This document shows positions 25,574 through 39,393 of a DNA stretch of 64,000 bases, piece after piece. Origin of the DNA: Paramecium pentaurelia (taxonomy: Eukaryota; Ciliophora; Oligohymenophorea; Peniculida; Parameciidae); assembly GCA_905183005.1 (NCBI GenBank), contig CAJJDO010000045.1, positions 1-64,000 of the forward strand. The letters are read 5' to 3'. Numbering within the stretch: the stretch's first letter is position 1; every line of letters starts with the position of its first letter. Made by a program: the position numbers and the translations under genes. The notes under the pieces are model-generated. The model was not told where the DNA came from and did no database searches. It worked only from the letters and a program-made list of their open reading frames with translations.

Positions 25574-28500
25574 TCAAATATCCATTTTACTTGATATCAA
25601 ACCTCTTTCTTAAAATAATTGTTTCATATTAATGCCTAAATGATTTATAAATTTTCCTTAAAAAGTTAAGGCTCCTTATGCTTCAAAGTTTAGATATTTG
25701 GATATAACAAGAAAAGAAACAATAGCTAAATATTATTAAAAATATACTACATTAAGATTAGTAACTGGTTTATAAGGGTGATTAATATACAGAGTGAATG
25801 CTTTATTGTATCATCTAAATATTCCACAAACGAATTGACTAATCGGCACTAGCAGATGCTAATAGAGTACCATCTGAAGAGAAGCAAACTGATTGTACGT
25901 AATCGCTATGGCTATCCAATTTCCATTTGAATCGCCCTGTTTTCACATCCCATAAATAAATAGATTTATCATCACTACCAGATGCCAATAAAATACCATC
26001 AGGAGAAAAGCTTACTGATCGTACATAATCACTATGACCATAAAATTTAAATTTTTATAGTCCTGATTTAACATCCCACAAACAGACAGAGCAATCTGCA
26101 CTGCCAGAGGCTAATATAGAACCATCAAAATTGAAGCATACCTAATAGATATAATTAGTATGACTTTCTAATAACAATTTTTATGTTCCTGTCTTAACAT
26201 CCCAAATACGAATTGTCTTGTCATTGCTGCCAGAAGCTAATAAAATACCATCAGGTGAAAAGCATACTGATTGTACATAATCACTATGACCATCCAATTT
26301 CAATTTTTATAGTCCTGATTCAACATCCCAAAAACGGACAGAGCAATCTGCACTGCCAGAGGCTATGAAAATACTGTTAGGAGAGAAACATACTGAGCAA
26401 ACAAAATTGGTATGACCTTCCAACATCAATTTTTATTTACCAATCTTAATATCCCATATACGAATAGTCTTATCTATACTAGCAGATGCCAATAAAGTAC
26501 CATCTGGAGAGAAGCATATTGATATTACATAATCATTATGACCCTCGAGCTTTGATTTCTGTCTTCTTGTCTTAGCATCCCATAAACGGATAGACTTATC
26601 CGCACCACCTGATGCTATTGAAGTACCATCAGGAGAGAAGCATACTGAATAAACATAATTAGTATGCCCTTTTAACTTTTATTCTCCTGTTCTTACATCC
26701 CATAGGCGGATAGTGTTATCACGACTACAAGATGCTAATTTATTACTGTCAGGAGAGAAACATACTGATTGAATTTCACTACAGTGACCAACTAATTTTG
26801 TTATCTATTTTCTTGTCTCTACATCCCACAAATAGATAGAATTATCTGCGCTGCCAGATGCTATTGAAGTACCATCAGGGGAAAAGCAAACTGATAGAAC
26901 ATCGCTACTATGACCTTTCAATCTATATCGTTATTCACCTGTCTTAACATTCCATAAACAGATTGATTTATCACTACTGCCAGAGGCTAAAGAGTTACCA
27001 TCAGGAGAGAAGCATACTGATAAGACTATTGTATCATGTCCAGCCAATAGTTATTTTTATAAACCTGTCTTTACATCCCATAAACGGATAGAGTTATCAC
27101 TACTACCTGATGCTAATGCGGTACCATCAGGAGAGAAACATATTGATATTACATGATCATTATGACCATCTAATTTTGATTTCTATTTTCTTGTCTCTAC
27201 TTCCCACAAATAGATAGAATTATCTGCACTACAAGATGCTATTAAAGTACTATCAGGGGAGAAGCATACTGAATAAACACGACTACTATGGCCTTTCAAT
27301 ATACATATTTGTTCACCTGTCTCAGCATTCCATAGATAGATACATTTATTTCTATCTCCAGAAGCTAATATAGTACCATCAGGTGAAAAGCTAACTGAAA
27401 AAACACTACAACAATGCCCAAGCAATTTTTATTTTTAAGATCCTGTCCTAACATCCCATAAACGTATAGACTAATCTTGACTACAAGAAGCCAATGTGAT
27501 ACCATCAGGAGAGAAACTTACCTAGAAAACATCCTAACTATGGCCTTTCGATGTGGATTTTTGTCTATCCATCTCAACATCCCATAGACGGATAGACTTA
27601 TCTTTACTACAAGATGCTAATGTGTTGCCATTAGGAGAGAAGCATACTGAATGAACATAATTAGAATGACCCTCTAATTTTGATTTTTATTATCCTGTCT
27701 TTACATCCCATAAACGGATAGACTTATCTTTACTACCAGATGCTAATGTGTAGCCATTAGGAGAGAAGCATACTGAATAAACAAAACCAGTATGACCATC
27801 CAATTTTTATTTTTATTGTCCTGATTTAACATTCCATATACGGATAGAGTTATCCTCGCTACCAGAGGCTATTATAGTGCCATCAGGAGAAAAGCATATT
27901 GATAGGACTCCACTACTATGACCTTCTAATTTTAATTTCTTTTTTCTTGTTTTAATATCCCATATAAGGATAGAGTTGTCTTTGCTACACGATGCTAATG
28001 TAGAATCTATAGGAGAAAAACATAATGAAAGGATTTTACTATGATGGCCATACAGTCTAGATATTTATTATGTTGTTTTAACATCCCATAAGCAGATTGA
28101 TCTATCTATACTACAAGTTGCTAATATATAACCTTCAGGAGAGAAAGAAATCGATGTGACAGTTTCATTATGACCATATAATTCACATTTTATTATTCCT
28201 CTCTACAAATCCCATAAACAGATAGATTAATCATCGCTACCAGAAGCTAATGTGTTACCATCAGGAGAGAAGCAAACTTATTAAACTCCATCACAATGGC
28301 CATTTAATTGATGCAATTCCTATATTCTTAAATTTATCCAATTACAATATAATAATTTAGCTTAACTTAAATTCATTCCACTTATATTTACATTTTCAAA
28401 TTCTGATCTGCTTAAATTGCATCCTCTAAAATTAGCTCCAGCTAAAGAGGTATTTTTAATCTTAATGCTTTCAAATTATTAATTAGTTAAATCAACCTAC

Positions 28501-28946
28501 ATCATAATTAATAAATTTAGTGAATTTGATCCACATTAGACTAATCTGCCTTCTATGGCTGTAAGTAAAACTAAAAATTTTAAAAATGCTATAATTTTTT
28601 TTTCACTTTTTAATTTTTATATTAAATCTTATCTAATTTCAAAATAGGCTTTATTGGAATAATTATTCTTATTAAAGTCGTGATCTTTAATTTATTTCAT
28701 AATATTAGTTATAATATTAATGACATCCTACTTTTATTCTTTATCAACTAGTGAACTATTCTCTACTTGGAATAGATAATCTTCAAAATGTTTCTGATTT
28801 TCATCATTTGTGAGAAATCCTAATACATCTTTTATTTTCTCTTTTTTAAACATTTCAATTATATCACTGAATATATATTCATCAATATCTTTTGATAAAG
28901 CCAACAACTCATATAAATCTTCTCTCTATTGAATAGGGCAGTTCAT
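25574..28946 (-). CDS. WD40-array protein with about 20 repeats
   Basis: ATG at 28946 starts a helical N-terminal region (about residues 1-180), then pentapeptide-like SLAGANFRGCNLSRSEF (about 190-215), then about 20 WD40 repeats to 25,830 of the form GHSSRVYSVCFSPDSTLIAS...IYLWEVET. The DNA period is mostly 126 bp (42 codons), once 120 bp. Such arrays form two or three beta-propellers used as protein-binding scaffolds. Two oddities. First, upstream sequence (28,967-29,150) encodes family-like residues (KVWSSFKENPKNKMLLISD) joined only through a run of 16 A, out of frame. Second, the family tail NFEAQGALTFQGKFINH lies in another frame after the last repeat and ends at TGA 25574; the main frame itself stops at 25683. 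The gene is therefore either lightly damaged or carries sequencing errors. Confidence 0.8.
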
Positions 28947-28949
28947 TTG

Positions 28950-28965
28950 TTTTTTTTTTTTTTTT
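28950..28965. repeat. Run of 16 T (A on the coding strand)
   Basis: This homopolymer sits exactly between the ATG at 28946 and upstream sequence that looks like the N-terminus of the same WD40 family in another frame. A length error of one base here would join the two frames. Confidence 0.8.
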
Positions 28966-28966
28966 A

Positions 28967-31900
28967 AATTAATATTGAATTTCTATTACTTTATTCATTA
29001 TTATATCACTAATTAAAAGCATTTTATTTTTTGGATTTTCTTTAAAAGAGGACCAAACTTTTAGACTTTTAGATCTTTTGTGGATTTAAGTTGAGGCAAA
29101 AGAAGCGAAATCAAAAAATGCATAATTTAATTTTTTTTGGAATAATCAAGAAATTATGCTGATTAAAAATGACATATTTATAAAAATGAATTAAACTGTA
29201 AATAATTATTTCTTTATCATCTACTATAATTTATTTTATTTTTCTTTAATCAATATAAAGTCCTAAAATAACTGTAACTTTCATTTAATTATCAATAGAA
29301 AATATAGACTTAAAAATTTGTTTAACCACCTTTAATCACCTAAGAGTTTATGCTTTGATAGACTTAAAATTGTTAATCTAGTATGGATATTTCTTATTGA
29401 ATGGATCAAAAGTTATATGTAATATTGAAAATTTATTGTACTTTTTTAGGAATTCTTAAAATTGTATCTAAAGTAAAAACAGGTTATAATTTTAAAAGTT
29501 GAATTAAATTTTAACTTTAAATTGTCTGTTTTTGATTCAATTTTCTTTTAATTCTAGTGTTTCATCTCTTACTTTCAAAAAATATAAAAAGGAAAATATA
29601 TTAATAATCATAATGATTAATCAACAATTTTATTTTAAATGATCATATTTCTTTTCCCAAGAAGAAATAAATTTAGAAGTTGAAGGTAAATAACTCATTT
29701 TTAAATTTATGAGGATCATGTTAATAAAATTTTGTTTGAATTAATTAAAAGCAGATTTCAGAATTTTTGAGTTTTTTTCCTAATAAATTCAATTTAATTT
29801 CATCTTTTTATCAATGATACCAGAATACAATGCTCTCTTTATTTACTCAACTTAACCTTTTTAAAAGTAGTAAAATTTTGAAAACAGTTGTAAGTACAAA
29901 AATATTTATTTTAAACAATATATTTGATGGGGATATTAAATTGATAATTTTGTAGCATAAGATCTTGTATACATATATTTCTATCATAAAATAAATTATT
30001 TCATTAAACAAACACAAAGTTTTTGAGAATCTAAAAATTAGGAAGCATATCATTACTTTATATACTAATAACACTAGCTCTATTCCTTTTAGAGTCTATT
30101 AAGACTGAAATTTTAATATACTGATTATTTCTTATATTGATGGTAAAAATACTTTTACATAGAAGTAACGCTTTTTTATTTAAAATTGAAAATCCTTATT
30201 GCCTATTTTACTTTCAATTTGTATATTATAAGAATTATCTGTAAATAATTATTAGAATATTTATTTAAATAAGATAATGATTAAAAAGGTATATTTAACA
30301 TGTTTTCATGTATCTTTCTTTCAAAAATTGCATTTATCATTGTATTATAATTAATTAAATTTTTTGAATGATAGGAGTTAATCTACTATTAATTGTAATT
30401 AAAACTTGATTGAAAACAATAGCCATTACAATAAGAGAGTTAATACTTTTGATTTCCATTGATTTAAAGAACAATTGCTATTTATTATATGTAATATTAT
30501 TTTTGATAGTAATTGAATATAAAAAGAGATATGAAAATTAATAAATATCCTTTATTACTTAGTGAATAACTCTTAAGTTTAAATAGAATAAAAGAAAATA
30601 CAAAAGCAGATAGCTAATTAACAAATATCGGCTTAAAGGTCACCTCTAAAAGATGCTATAAATGGTCTATATGCTAATTCTTTTCATATGTGTTCTAGAA
30701 AATTTTATATATAATTCCGTAAAATTTCTGTTTAAAAACATATTTATAATATGAAATGAATGAACTGCTCAAAGATATACTAATTTAGAATTTTTTTATT
30801 ATAACAGAAATACATTTAAGTATTTATTGTCCAGTCATCGATATTTTATTAGGGTTTGGAACATAAATGTACAATTTTGTAATTATTGTGACATAATTCA
30901 TTTTTTTAATCAAAAATCTAAATTACAAAATGCAAATTTTTCAATTATTAAACTCACTTTTAAAACTAAAATAAGTTTGGTTAAACTATAGATTACACTT
31001 CAAGATCATTATTTTATCAGGATTTGGTGAAAATTGATTCTGATATTATTCAGATGTATAGATGAAATTTAAGTTAATAAATAAGAGCAGAAGTGAATAA
31101 ATAAGAATGAGTAGAGTAATAAAAATTAAATAGTTTGTCTAATTTACAAAAAAAAATTACATTATATAAATCATATAATCAAAATTAAAAAAAGAAAGAA
31201 ATGATTAATTATTTTCTAATAAAAATATCTTTTTATATACTTCTAAAAATAATAGTATTTTAAAGTGTGTTTTAGATTTGAAAATAAATAATTTACTATT
31301 TTAATTTCCATTATTTAGATGTTAAATGAAATGTAACTGGACATTATAGACAGACAGAATACTTTATGAGAGTTTTATTTTTGCTGTGTCAATTAATAAC
31401 AATAACGATAATATTAGAAATTAAAGTCATAGCTTTTCTGATTATGTATTAATATATAGTTTATTAAATTCTAAATGTTACCTTAAAATTAAATATCTTC
31501 TAAATTAGTCATTCTTTAAAAAAATATAATTGGGCAGATAATTATTAAATACTTGATCAACTTTTCATCTAAGTTCAACTTCTTTCTTGGTGGATACATG
31601 TCTATTTAAAAGTTAATTAAGTTTTTTAAAGTTTATTAATAGCTGAAAAGATGCTAAAAAAAGTGATTAAGTAACGCCGTATTTTCTATTTAATTAATTT
31701 TGATATCTCATCCAACTTATTTTATTTTAATTTAGAAATAAAGACATTATCCATAACTTCAATCAAGAAATATAATTCATATTCCTATGAAAGCGTTCTA
31801 TTCAATATTATTACAAATTGACTGTATGATATGAATCAAATCATAAAATTAAAATTAGATTATAGTTTACAAAATCTATCTGTTAAAGTTTTATTTTAAT

Positions 31901-32950
31901 AAAGATTAAAGTATATATATATTTATAAGTTTTGATTTGCTTTTTGATAATCTTTCAAGATAAACAACATTTTTTAAAAGAAGAAAAGATCAATCAATTT
32001 TACCTTTTTTTCTAGAAACTTTAGTAAGATCCATATATTTTAAAAAAAACATAGCATTTATGATGAAAAGTATAATATTTTAAGTTCTTTAATAAATAGA
32101 TTTAATCTTTAAATATTAGATTTAGTTAAAAAGCAAAAATAATTTTATCTTTTGGTTTCAAAAAATAATTTTAATCTTGATAAATATCACTTAAACTAAT
32201 TAATTAAATTAATGTGAACAACAATTAAGATATTAATTTTTATATTTCTATTGAATTAGATTCGTTTTAAGTTAATTAAAAAGTTAAGCATTATCATACT
32301 TTAAAATTTTTGTTTACTATTTATTAAGTATTGATATAATATATCAAAACTTTTAAAATTAATAACATTATTCTATTATAAATTTTTCGCAGATCTTAGT
32401 TTTATTTATCCTAAGATTGCTGATAATATAATCAAAATATAATATTTGAATAATATTATCTGAAGTAATTTAAATAAATATATGGATAGACAAAATAAAT
32501 TACTTAATTGAACTATTGCCATGCAAAGTTACTCTTTGACTGAAAACTGTTATTCAAAATTCATTTTTTAATTATTTTATTATTACAATACAATATTCCA
32601 CTCATAAATTTAAAAACAAATTAGAAAATTTTCTTATTTGATTTGATAAAAGAAAGAAACTAATTTACCTTCATTAATAAGGACTTATTAAATTATAAAT
32701 TTATTAGAATCGTTAGAATTTATTAATTGTAATATTGATAAATTTTTTGAATTAGATAAATTTCTCAATTATCACATAACTATTTTTATTTTAGAAAATC
32801 TTTTGTTTTTTTAGTCAAAAATAATATTATTCTTTAATTTTTTTAGAATTTTGATTTGATGAGACTATCCAACTTAGGCAGAATAAATAATACAATTAAA
32901 AAATAACAAATTCCTTATTTAACTTAATTATTATCAAATATTTATGTGAT
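28967..32950. other. Four kilobases without a supported gene
   Basis: Apart from the likely N-terminal extension of the WD40 protein at 28,967-29,150, I see only AT-rich sequence with many TGA codons on both strands. The minus-strand frame at 29,847-30,074 is a run of hydrophobic residues without a domain. Confidence 0.4.
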
Positions 32951-35799
32951 TCAAATTAGATATTATATTTTAGCAATTTACTAATGTTTTAAAAATACGT
33001 TCCAGATACCAACTTTTTCCCCATTTTAATACTTACCATGTAGGGTTATTTAACGACTTTCTTTTCCATATTCATCCAAATCAATCCACTCTCCAATCTT
33101 AACGCCATTACCTTTTTCATCATAGGATCCACCACCACTAAAATTTTTTATAAATCATATTAAATTAATTTTTACATATATTTACTTGGTTAGCCTCTTC
33201 TTTTTTTCATAATATCCCATCTCCCTATCTTTTTACCCTATTTATACTCACCATAATATAAAATTGATTTTTGTTTATTATTATTTTCATCCAATTCAAT
33301 CCATTTCCCATTTTTTGTGCCATGACCTTGTCCATCATAACATCCTCCACCACTAAATATTATTATGATATTTTTCAAATATTTTACATTTATTAATAAT
33401 ATTTAACCATATCATTCCAAAGTAAAGTCATCCACATACCAACCTTTTTACCATTTTTATATTCTCCAGCAAAAATTACTTTAGTAATCATCTGATATTT
33501 ATCACTTAAATCAATCCACTTACCATTCTTAATGCCATCACCTTATTCATCATAAGATCCACCGCCTCTAAAAAAGTTTATTCAAAGTTTAATTATACCT
33601 TTATTCTTTGGTCCAATATGTATTCCATTTACCTACTTTTTTACCATTATAGTATTCACCGTGATAAGTTACTTTGTTTTCACAATCAAATGCATCATCC
33701 AAATCAATCCACTTACCAATCTTTATCCCATCACCTTTTTCATCATAGCATCCCCCGCCACTAAAAATATTTATATAATATATATTATACATTTATTCCC
33801 CTGAAGTCTGATAAGTATCCCATCTCCTTACTTTTTTACCATTTTTATATTCACCATGATAAGTTATTGATTTCTGTTAAGAAAATCCATCATCCAAATC
33901 AATCCACCTCCCAATCTTAAGGGCCTGACCTTGTTCATCATAGCATCCCCCACCACTAAAAGAATGATTATAGAAATAAATATTAATTTTACATTTCTTC
34001 ATTGCCTTACTTTGATTGTATTTTTCTAATCTAAATATGCCATCTACCAACTTTTTTACCATACTTATATGTTCCTTTATAAATGATTTAATTCTCTCTA
34101 AAAATTAGCGTGCATAATAATTTATTTACCTATCAAACCTATCGCTAATTTCTATCCATTTCCCAACTTTAGTTGTCAAACCAACATCAACTACATCATA
34201 TAATCCCCCACCACTAAAATAGATAAGTGTTAAAATAAATATTTTTTACATATTTTTCCAATAAAACCTGATATTCCATCTACCAACTTTATTATTATTT
34301 TGATAATCACCCTTCCAAGTGATTTAACTTGAACTAATTAAAATTATGAATAATTCAAAATACTCCCTAAATTCCTCACTCAACTCAACCCATCTACCTT
34401 ATTTAAGTTCATTTTAACATTAACCCTCTAATTTGTCTTAATATAATCCCCCGCCACTATATTATAAAAAATTAATTTAAATAATAATTTTACATCAATT
34501 TAAAAGATTTATCATTATTTTAGTTCCAGTAAATTTCCCATCTGCCAACTTTTATGCCCTTTCTATATTCACCAAAATAAGTTATCTGACTCATACTAAA
34601 CATAATAGTTATTAAATATTAAATGTACTTTTGAAGTAAATCCATCAATTCACACTATTTACCCTATTTAATACCAAGTAGATTTTCAGCTTCTTACTAA
34701 TTGTCATATTGTTCGTCACCACTTATTAAAAAATATTAATTTAAGAAAATAGAATTACATTTTAATACTTTGTCCATCATTACGAATCATATAAATTTCC
34801 CATTTTCCAACTTTGATACCATTTTAATATTCACCTTCATACATTACTTAGTTATCACTAAAACATTTAATTTATGTGAAAAATTTACTTATGAAATCCA
34901 TCACTGGGCTCTTACCATTTTCCTATTTTAAATGAATCTCTTCCTTCTTAATCATCATATGATCCACCCCCACTAAAAATAAATGTTTTATTCAAATAGT
35001 ATTATACATAATTTCAAAGTGCTAATAAATTTTCTTCCTATGATAGACAACCCATCTACCCACTTTGTTACCATTTTTATATTCACCCTTTAAAGTTATT
35101 TAACTATGACTAATTAATAATATTATTTTATTATATACTCTGAAAAGTTATTGACCAATTCAATCCATTATCCTTGTTTTAATTAATTGTCATATAATCC
35201 ACCACCACTAGTATACTAAAATAATTAACATTTCTTCATGCCCAAGGGTGTATTTCCATAATTGTATTTTCTAATCATTTAAATATTTTCCATTTTCATA
35301 CACCTAAAATTACCTTTTAAATAAACAATATGTTTACTTTGAAAAATTTTAGAATGGTTAATTCCATTATCCTTATTTTTTTCCATCTTCAGAGTATGCC
35401 CCTCCTATACCAATTAAAGCTTCACCCTGCCAAAAAGCTTTCCACTGTCCATTTTTTTATTAATTATTTCCATATTAACCCACCCATTTAAGGTATTTTA
35501 TTTGTTCTATATTAGTAAGTATTTCATATTATTAGAGTTATTGATCTCTGATTTGCTCGCTAATTTTGATGTTAGATATGCTATTACATCCTCATAATTG
35601 ATCCACTATCAGATATATAATAGATTTTGTTATTCTTAGGTCTTGTGACAAAGAATTTGGTTCTCAGAAATCTTTTTTAAATAGTATCCCAGTGTATACA
35701 TTCCTATTCTAAAATCCCTTCAAATATTTAATCGATTCTCTAATCAGGTTAATTTCTTCTAGAACAATCTATGCAAGAATTAGCGAAAATATTCCCCAT
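32951..35799 (-). CDS. MORN-like repeat protein with ten units and about 16 introns
   Basis: Fully readable once tiny introns are removed. It starts MGNIFANSC (Gly2 and Cys suggest myristoylation and palmitoylation, hence membrane attachment). An N-terminal domain follows (EILTNIEQIKYLKWVGQYG, then GIGGAYSEDGKKQGQW), then ten units of about 60 residues: IGGGxYDE.G..KIGKWIDL paired with YHGEYKNGKKVGRWD, a MORN-like motif. TGA at 32951; roughly 780-800 residues. Every unit starts with a phase-2 intron placed AT|GT...TAG|TGG, splitting the Ile codon before GGG (AG|A, Arg, in unit 8). Units 1-5 also have a second phase-2 intron before the GEY half; units 6-10 lack it. MORN-type proteins often bind membranes or act as cytoskeletal scaffolds. 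The precise role is unknown. Confidence 0.85.
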
Positions 35800-36599
35800 T
35801 TTTTTTAAATCAAATTTTAAATAATTTAATCAATAGAAAATATTAATAGTGATGTATTTAAATAGAAAGTTATAATCAGAAATGAACAATTTTCGAATCT
35901 AATAATTCTAATATCATTACTTATATGGTAAAAGTGACTATTATAATATTTTAATATGAAGAAATCATGAGACATCAACAATTTTATTAAATTTAAATGA
36001 AATTTTTTTATAAGGTTTTATTAATTATTATTGATATCAATATTTTTAATGTGTAATAATAAAAAGTCGATTAATTTATTTCTCAAACTTTTAAATAGAA
36101 TCTATTTACTTAATGATACAATAGTTATTGGAATAATGGTGATCTAAGTAGTCCTTCTCAATATAGATGTACAAAAGACTATATAGCGAATAAAGAAAGT
36201 TTCATCTCTGATTTATGCCAATTTCCATGTGATACATGATGTAAATTACCAATTATAAACTAACTTTCAGACCTTCTATATAATCATTCAAGGATCCAAC
36301 TAATTAATCAGGATCCTCATGAATATGTATATGTTCTGCATACTTTTAAATGACTATAATTTTATTTGTAAAATTTACATAATCTGTGCATAGATTTTTT
36401 TCACATTTATAATGCACTTCATGAGAATATAAATATTATATCTAGTAAAAATTTGATTATATAAATTACCATGCTAGAATGGATTTCAAATTTTATGAGG
36501 GGAAACTTGGAACTATTGAATTGGAAATAGAACAATTAATTAATAGAAATAATTTAAATTTAAATTAAATTTATTCAAACAGCTTTTTAAGATATAAAG
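35800..36599. other. Intergenic, nothing firm
   Basis: Upstream region of the MORN-like gene. Between 36,130 and 36,350 both strands have short coherent-looking stretches (for example HIHEDPDQLVGSLND on the minus strand), but no frame holds long enough to call. Confidence 0.35.
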
Positions 36600-37440
36600 T
36601 CCAGGAATCTCAATTTATCTTACATTTTGAATTTCAAAATTTCTTTTCTATTTTATATAGACAGACTCAGCATATTAAATCATTTATTAGCTCCTAAAAC
36701 CATAATCCTTAAATTGGAGATTTATTTATTTCTTTATTACAAATTTTTGACTTACCATTATGATTGAATTAGACTTTAATGTAACAAAAATTCTCTTAGA
36801 AATCAGATACATCATATAGAAAACAGATGGAATTTATTATTATACAGATGATATCCTTCTATTCTGCCTGTAGTGGCTGAATTTTGAAGTAGTAGAACTT
36901 AAGGATAGTTTACTAAGACCTAATAGATCAAAAATTCGAACAGACTTAAAATACTTTAATATTAAGTGAAAATTTTATTATATCAAATAGGCAATAATAT
37001 ATTTGAATAACAAAATAATTTACTTAATCCTACATAATAAATTTTTGATAAATTTTGTAAGAGGGGATGATAAAAATAAATTAAACTTAATAATCAAACA
37101 GGTATCCTTCTATAAATCATACTCCCTTACCTAATTAAATGAAAAGTTAGTCATGAGATCTGGAATTTCAATACTGAATTCAAAGCTTCTTTGATACGAA
37201 CAATTAAAATTGATTTATTATAAATAATTATGACTTAAAGTTTCCAAACTATTTTCAATGCCATTCAAAACTCTAATAACCACAAAGCTCTTACTTATGC
37301 TGTAGAATACTCTTAAATATGAATTAAAAAATCAAAATCTTAAAAGGAAACTATCCCCAATTAATACATAAAAAGGAAGAAAAACTTAAATCTCTTATTA
37401 TTAACTTTTTATTTTGAGTGTCTTTATTAGAGATTAATTC
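36600..37440 (+). mobile_element. Possible second reverse-transcriptase relic
   Basis: The plus strand reads GIYYYTDDILLFCL near 36,835-36,875, which matches the [FY]xDD box and following hydrophobic strand of reverse transcriptases. About 100 bases upstream, in another frame, is IGDLFISLLQIF, loosely like the QGDPLSPLLF block. Downstream, near 37,140-37,400, is a long open stretch (IWNFNTEFKASLIRTIK). The frames do not connect without shifts, so if real it is dead. The evidence is much weaker than for the element at 12,480-13,740. Confidence 0.3.
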
Positions 37441-37764
37441 TCTCTTTTATTTATTTAAATATTTGACTGTTTTTATTTTTGATCATCGTAAAACATTAAT
37501 ATTTATGAATATAAAAAAATAACAATATTTATTTGCTTGAAAAATTTGAATAATATTTAGATTATAGATTGTTTTATTCAGTTTGAAGACATTTTAATTG
37601 TTACATGATATATTATTTAGAATGTCTTAGATATTCATTATATATATATATAAATAAAATGAAAAAATTAATAAAAATCTCAAAAAGAAATTCAATTTAA
37701 AATATACTCTTATATATATATTTATTAAAAATAATGTAAATATACATGTTTATTGTTAATATTA

Positions 37765-39393
37765 TCAAGAATACAATTTAAATATCTTAAATTCTGACAG
37801 CTTAGCGTTCCAAATGATCATATATTTAGAATCATTTGTAGCAACTCCTATCTATTAACCATTAGATTAATTCTAAAAACTTGACACTATCTGAAATGAT
37901 CCATTTGATTATTATGTTGCCAACTATATGGTTTAACCATGATTACAAATAATTAAATTAAATTATGAATTATAGATAAATGGAAATTTAATACTTTACT
38001 AATTTTTATTTATTATGCTTTTTTGAGATCTTTAGATAAATATATTATCTATTTCTTCAAATAAAAGAATGTTTTTTTCATTAAATTAAGTCCAAATAAA
38101 CTAATTATCTCTAATGAAAATTATTTTCTTTCCATAATATTTAATAGAATGATTAATAAAATTTTTGAATTCCCAATCTTGATATGCATTTTATTTCCAA
38201 ACAATTATTTAACCATCTTCACTACAAGATAATAAAGTAGTTTCAGATTGATTCAAACAAATTGATGTAACATTTTTTTAATGTTTTTTTAATGATTATT
38301 TAAATTATAATTAGCTCTTAGATAAGTTTAAGGAATGAACTCTAATTATTGAATCATCAGCACTTGATATCAATTCGTTTTCTTATTTATTTATGATTAA
38401 ACATCTTATTATTTCCATATATAAATCTTCATAAATTAGATTTTGATATTCAAATCGATTTTTTTGATTCCATATTTAAAGACTTCCATCAATATGACCA
38501 GAGATAAAATTATTGGATTGTTAACTAAATTATAAAACACTAACACTACTTTAACAAGATATTTTCTTTAATGGTTCTATTTTTCCTTCTTAGAATAAAA
38601 ATATCTTAATTTCATCATCTCCTCCTGTTAATAATAAAGATCCATTTCTATTAAATGCCATTGAATATATATCTTATTTATCAACCTAATAAGATGGTAA
38701 CATTAATTAAATTGAAAATGTTTTAGATAAACTTTCAGGCTATAATAATTAAACTTAATTATTATTGGTTACTTCTTCTTCATTAATAGAATCTTAAATA
38801 ATATTACGTTGAATTCCATTTTCGTACCTTGATTTGATCAAAATTTATTTAACATCTTATACCATAGCTTTTCCTTATTAATATAGGAGTAATAGAAATT
38901 AAGAGATTGTTTGAAGTTCAAATTTTTCCTATTCTTAACAACACATTTCAGCAAGTTCCTGAAACTTAGCTATACTAAAATCATGAGATTATAAATATAT
39001 TTGCTAAAAACATTTTGATCCATCTACAATTTTAAGATGGACTGAATTGATCATACCAGTTAAATTTTTGTATTAAGCATTTCTTAGCTATTCTAATTTT
39101 GAAAGAGAATTTGTATAACATTCTTACATATATTTCTATGCCTTTTATTATTGGTCTATTTTCTCATATTGAATTTTATCCCATGTCTTTATGAATGATT
39201 CTATATCTAATCCACTTTATTAACACTCTTGGCATGAAATTCTTTTATTTTTTGGAACATTCTTTTCGATATTAATTTTTTCTGCTATTCTCTTATGTTC
39301 AGGGCATTAAATTAACTTAAATTTTTACTTAATTTAAATAATATTAATACAACTAATTAAATTTTTTAATAGTTGAGGTATCAATGTAAACAT
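37765..39393 (-). CDS. Zinc-finger, coiled-coil and WD40 protein, 542 residues
   Basis: ATG at 39393, TGA at 37765, no intron needed. The N-terminus holds a Cys/His pair and a Cys pair (CPEH about 20 residues before CQEC), a small zinc-binding module like those in ubiquitin-ligase-type or B-box proteins. A charged, glutamine-rich helical stretch follows (KIQYEKIDQQQKAQKYMQE). The C-terminal half has degenerate WD40 repeats, clearest in DIYSMAFNRNGSLLLTGGDD and TSICLNQSETTLLSCSEDG then QIIVWK. This layout recurs as a large paralogous family in Paramecium. A regulatory scaffold role is inferred. It is transcribed away from the alpha-tubulin gene. Confidence 0.8.
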
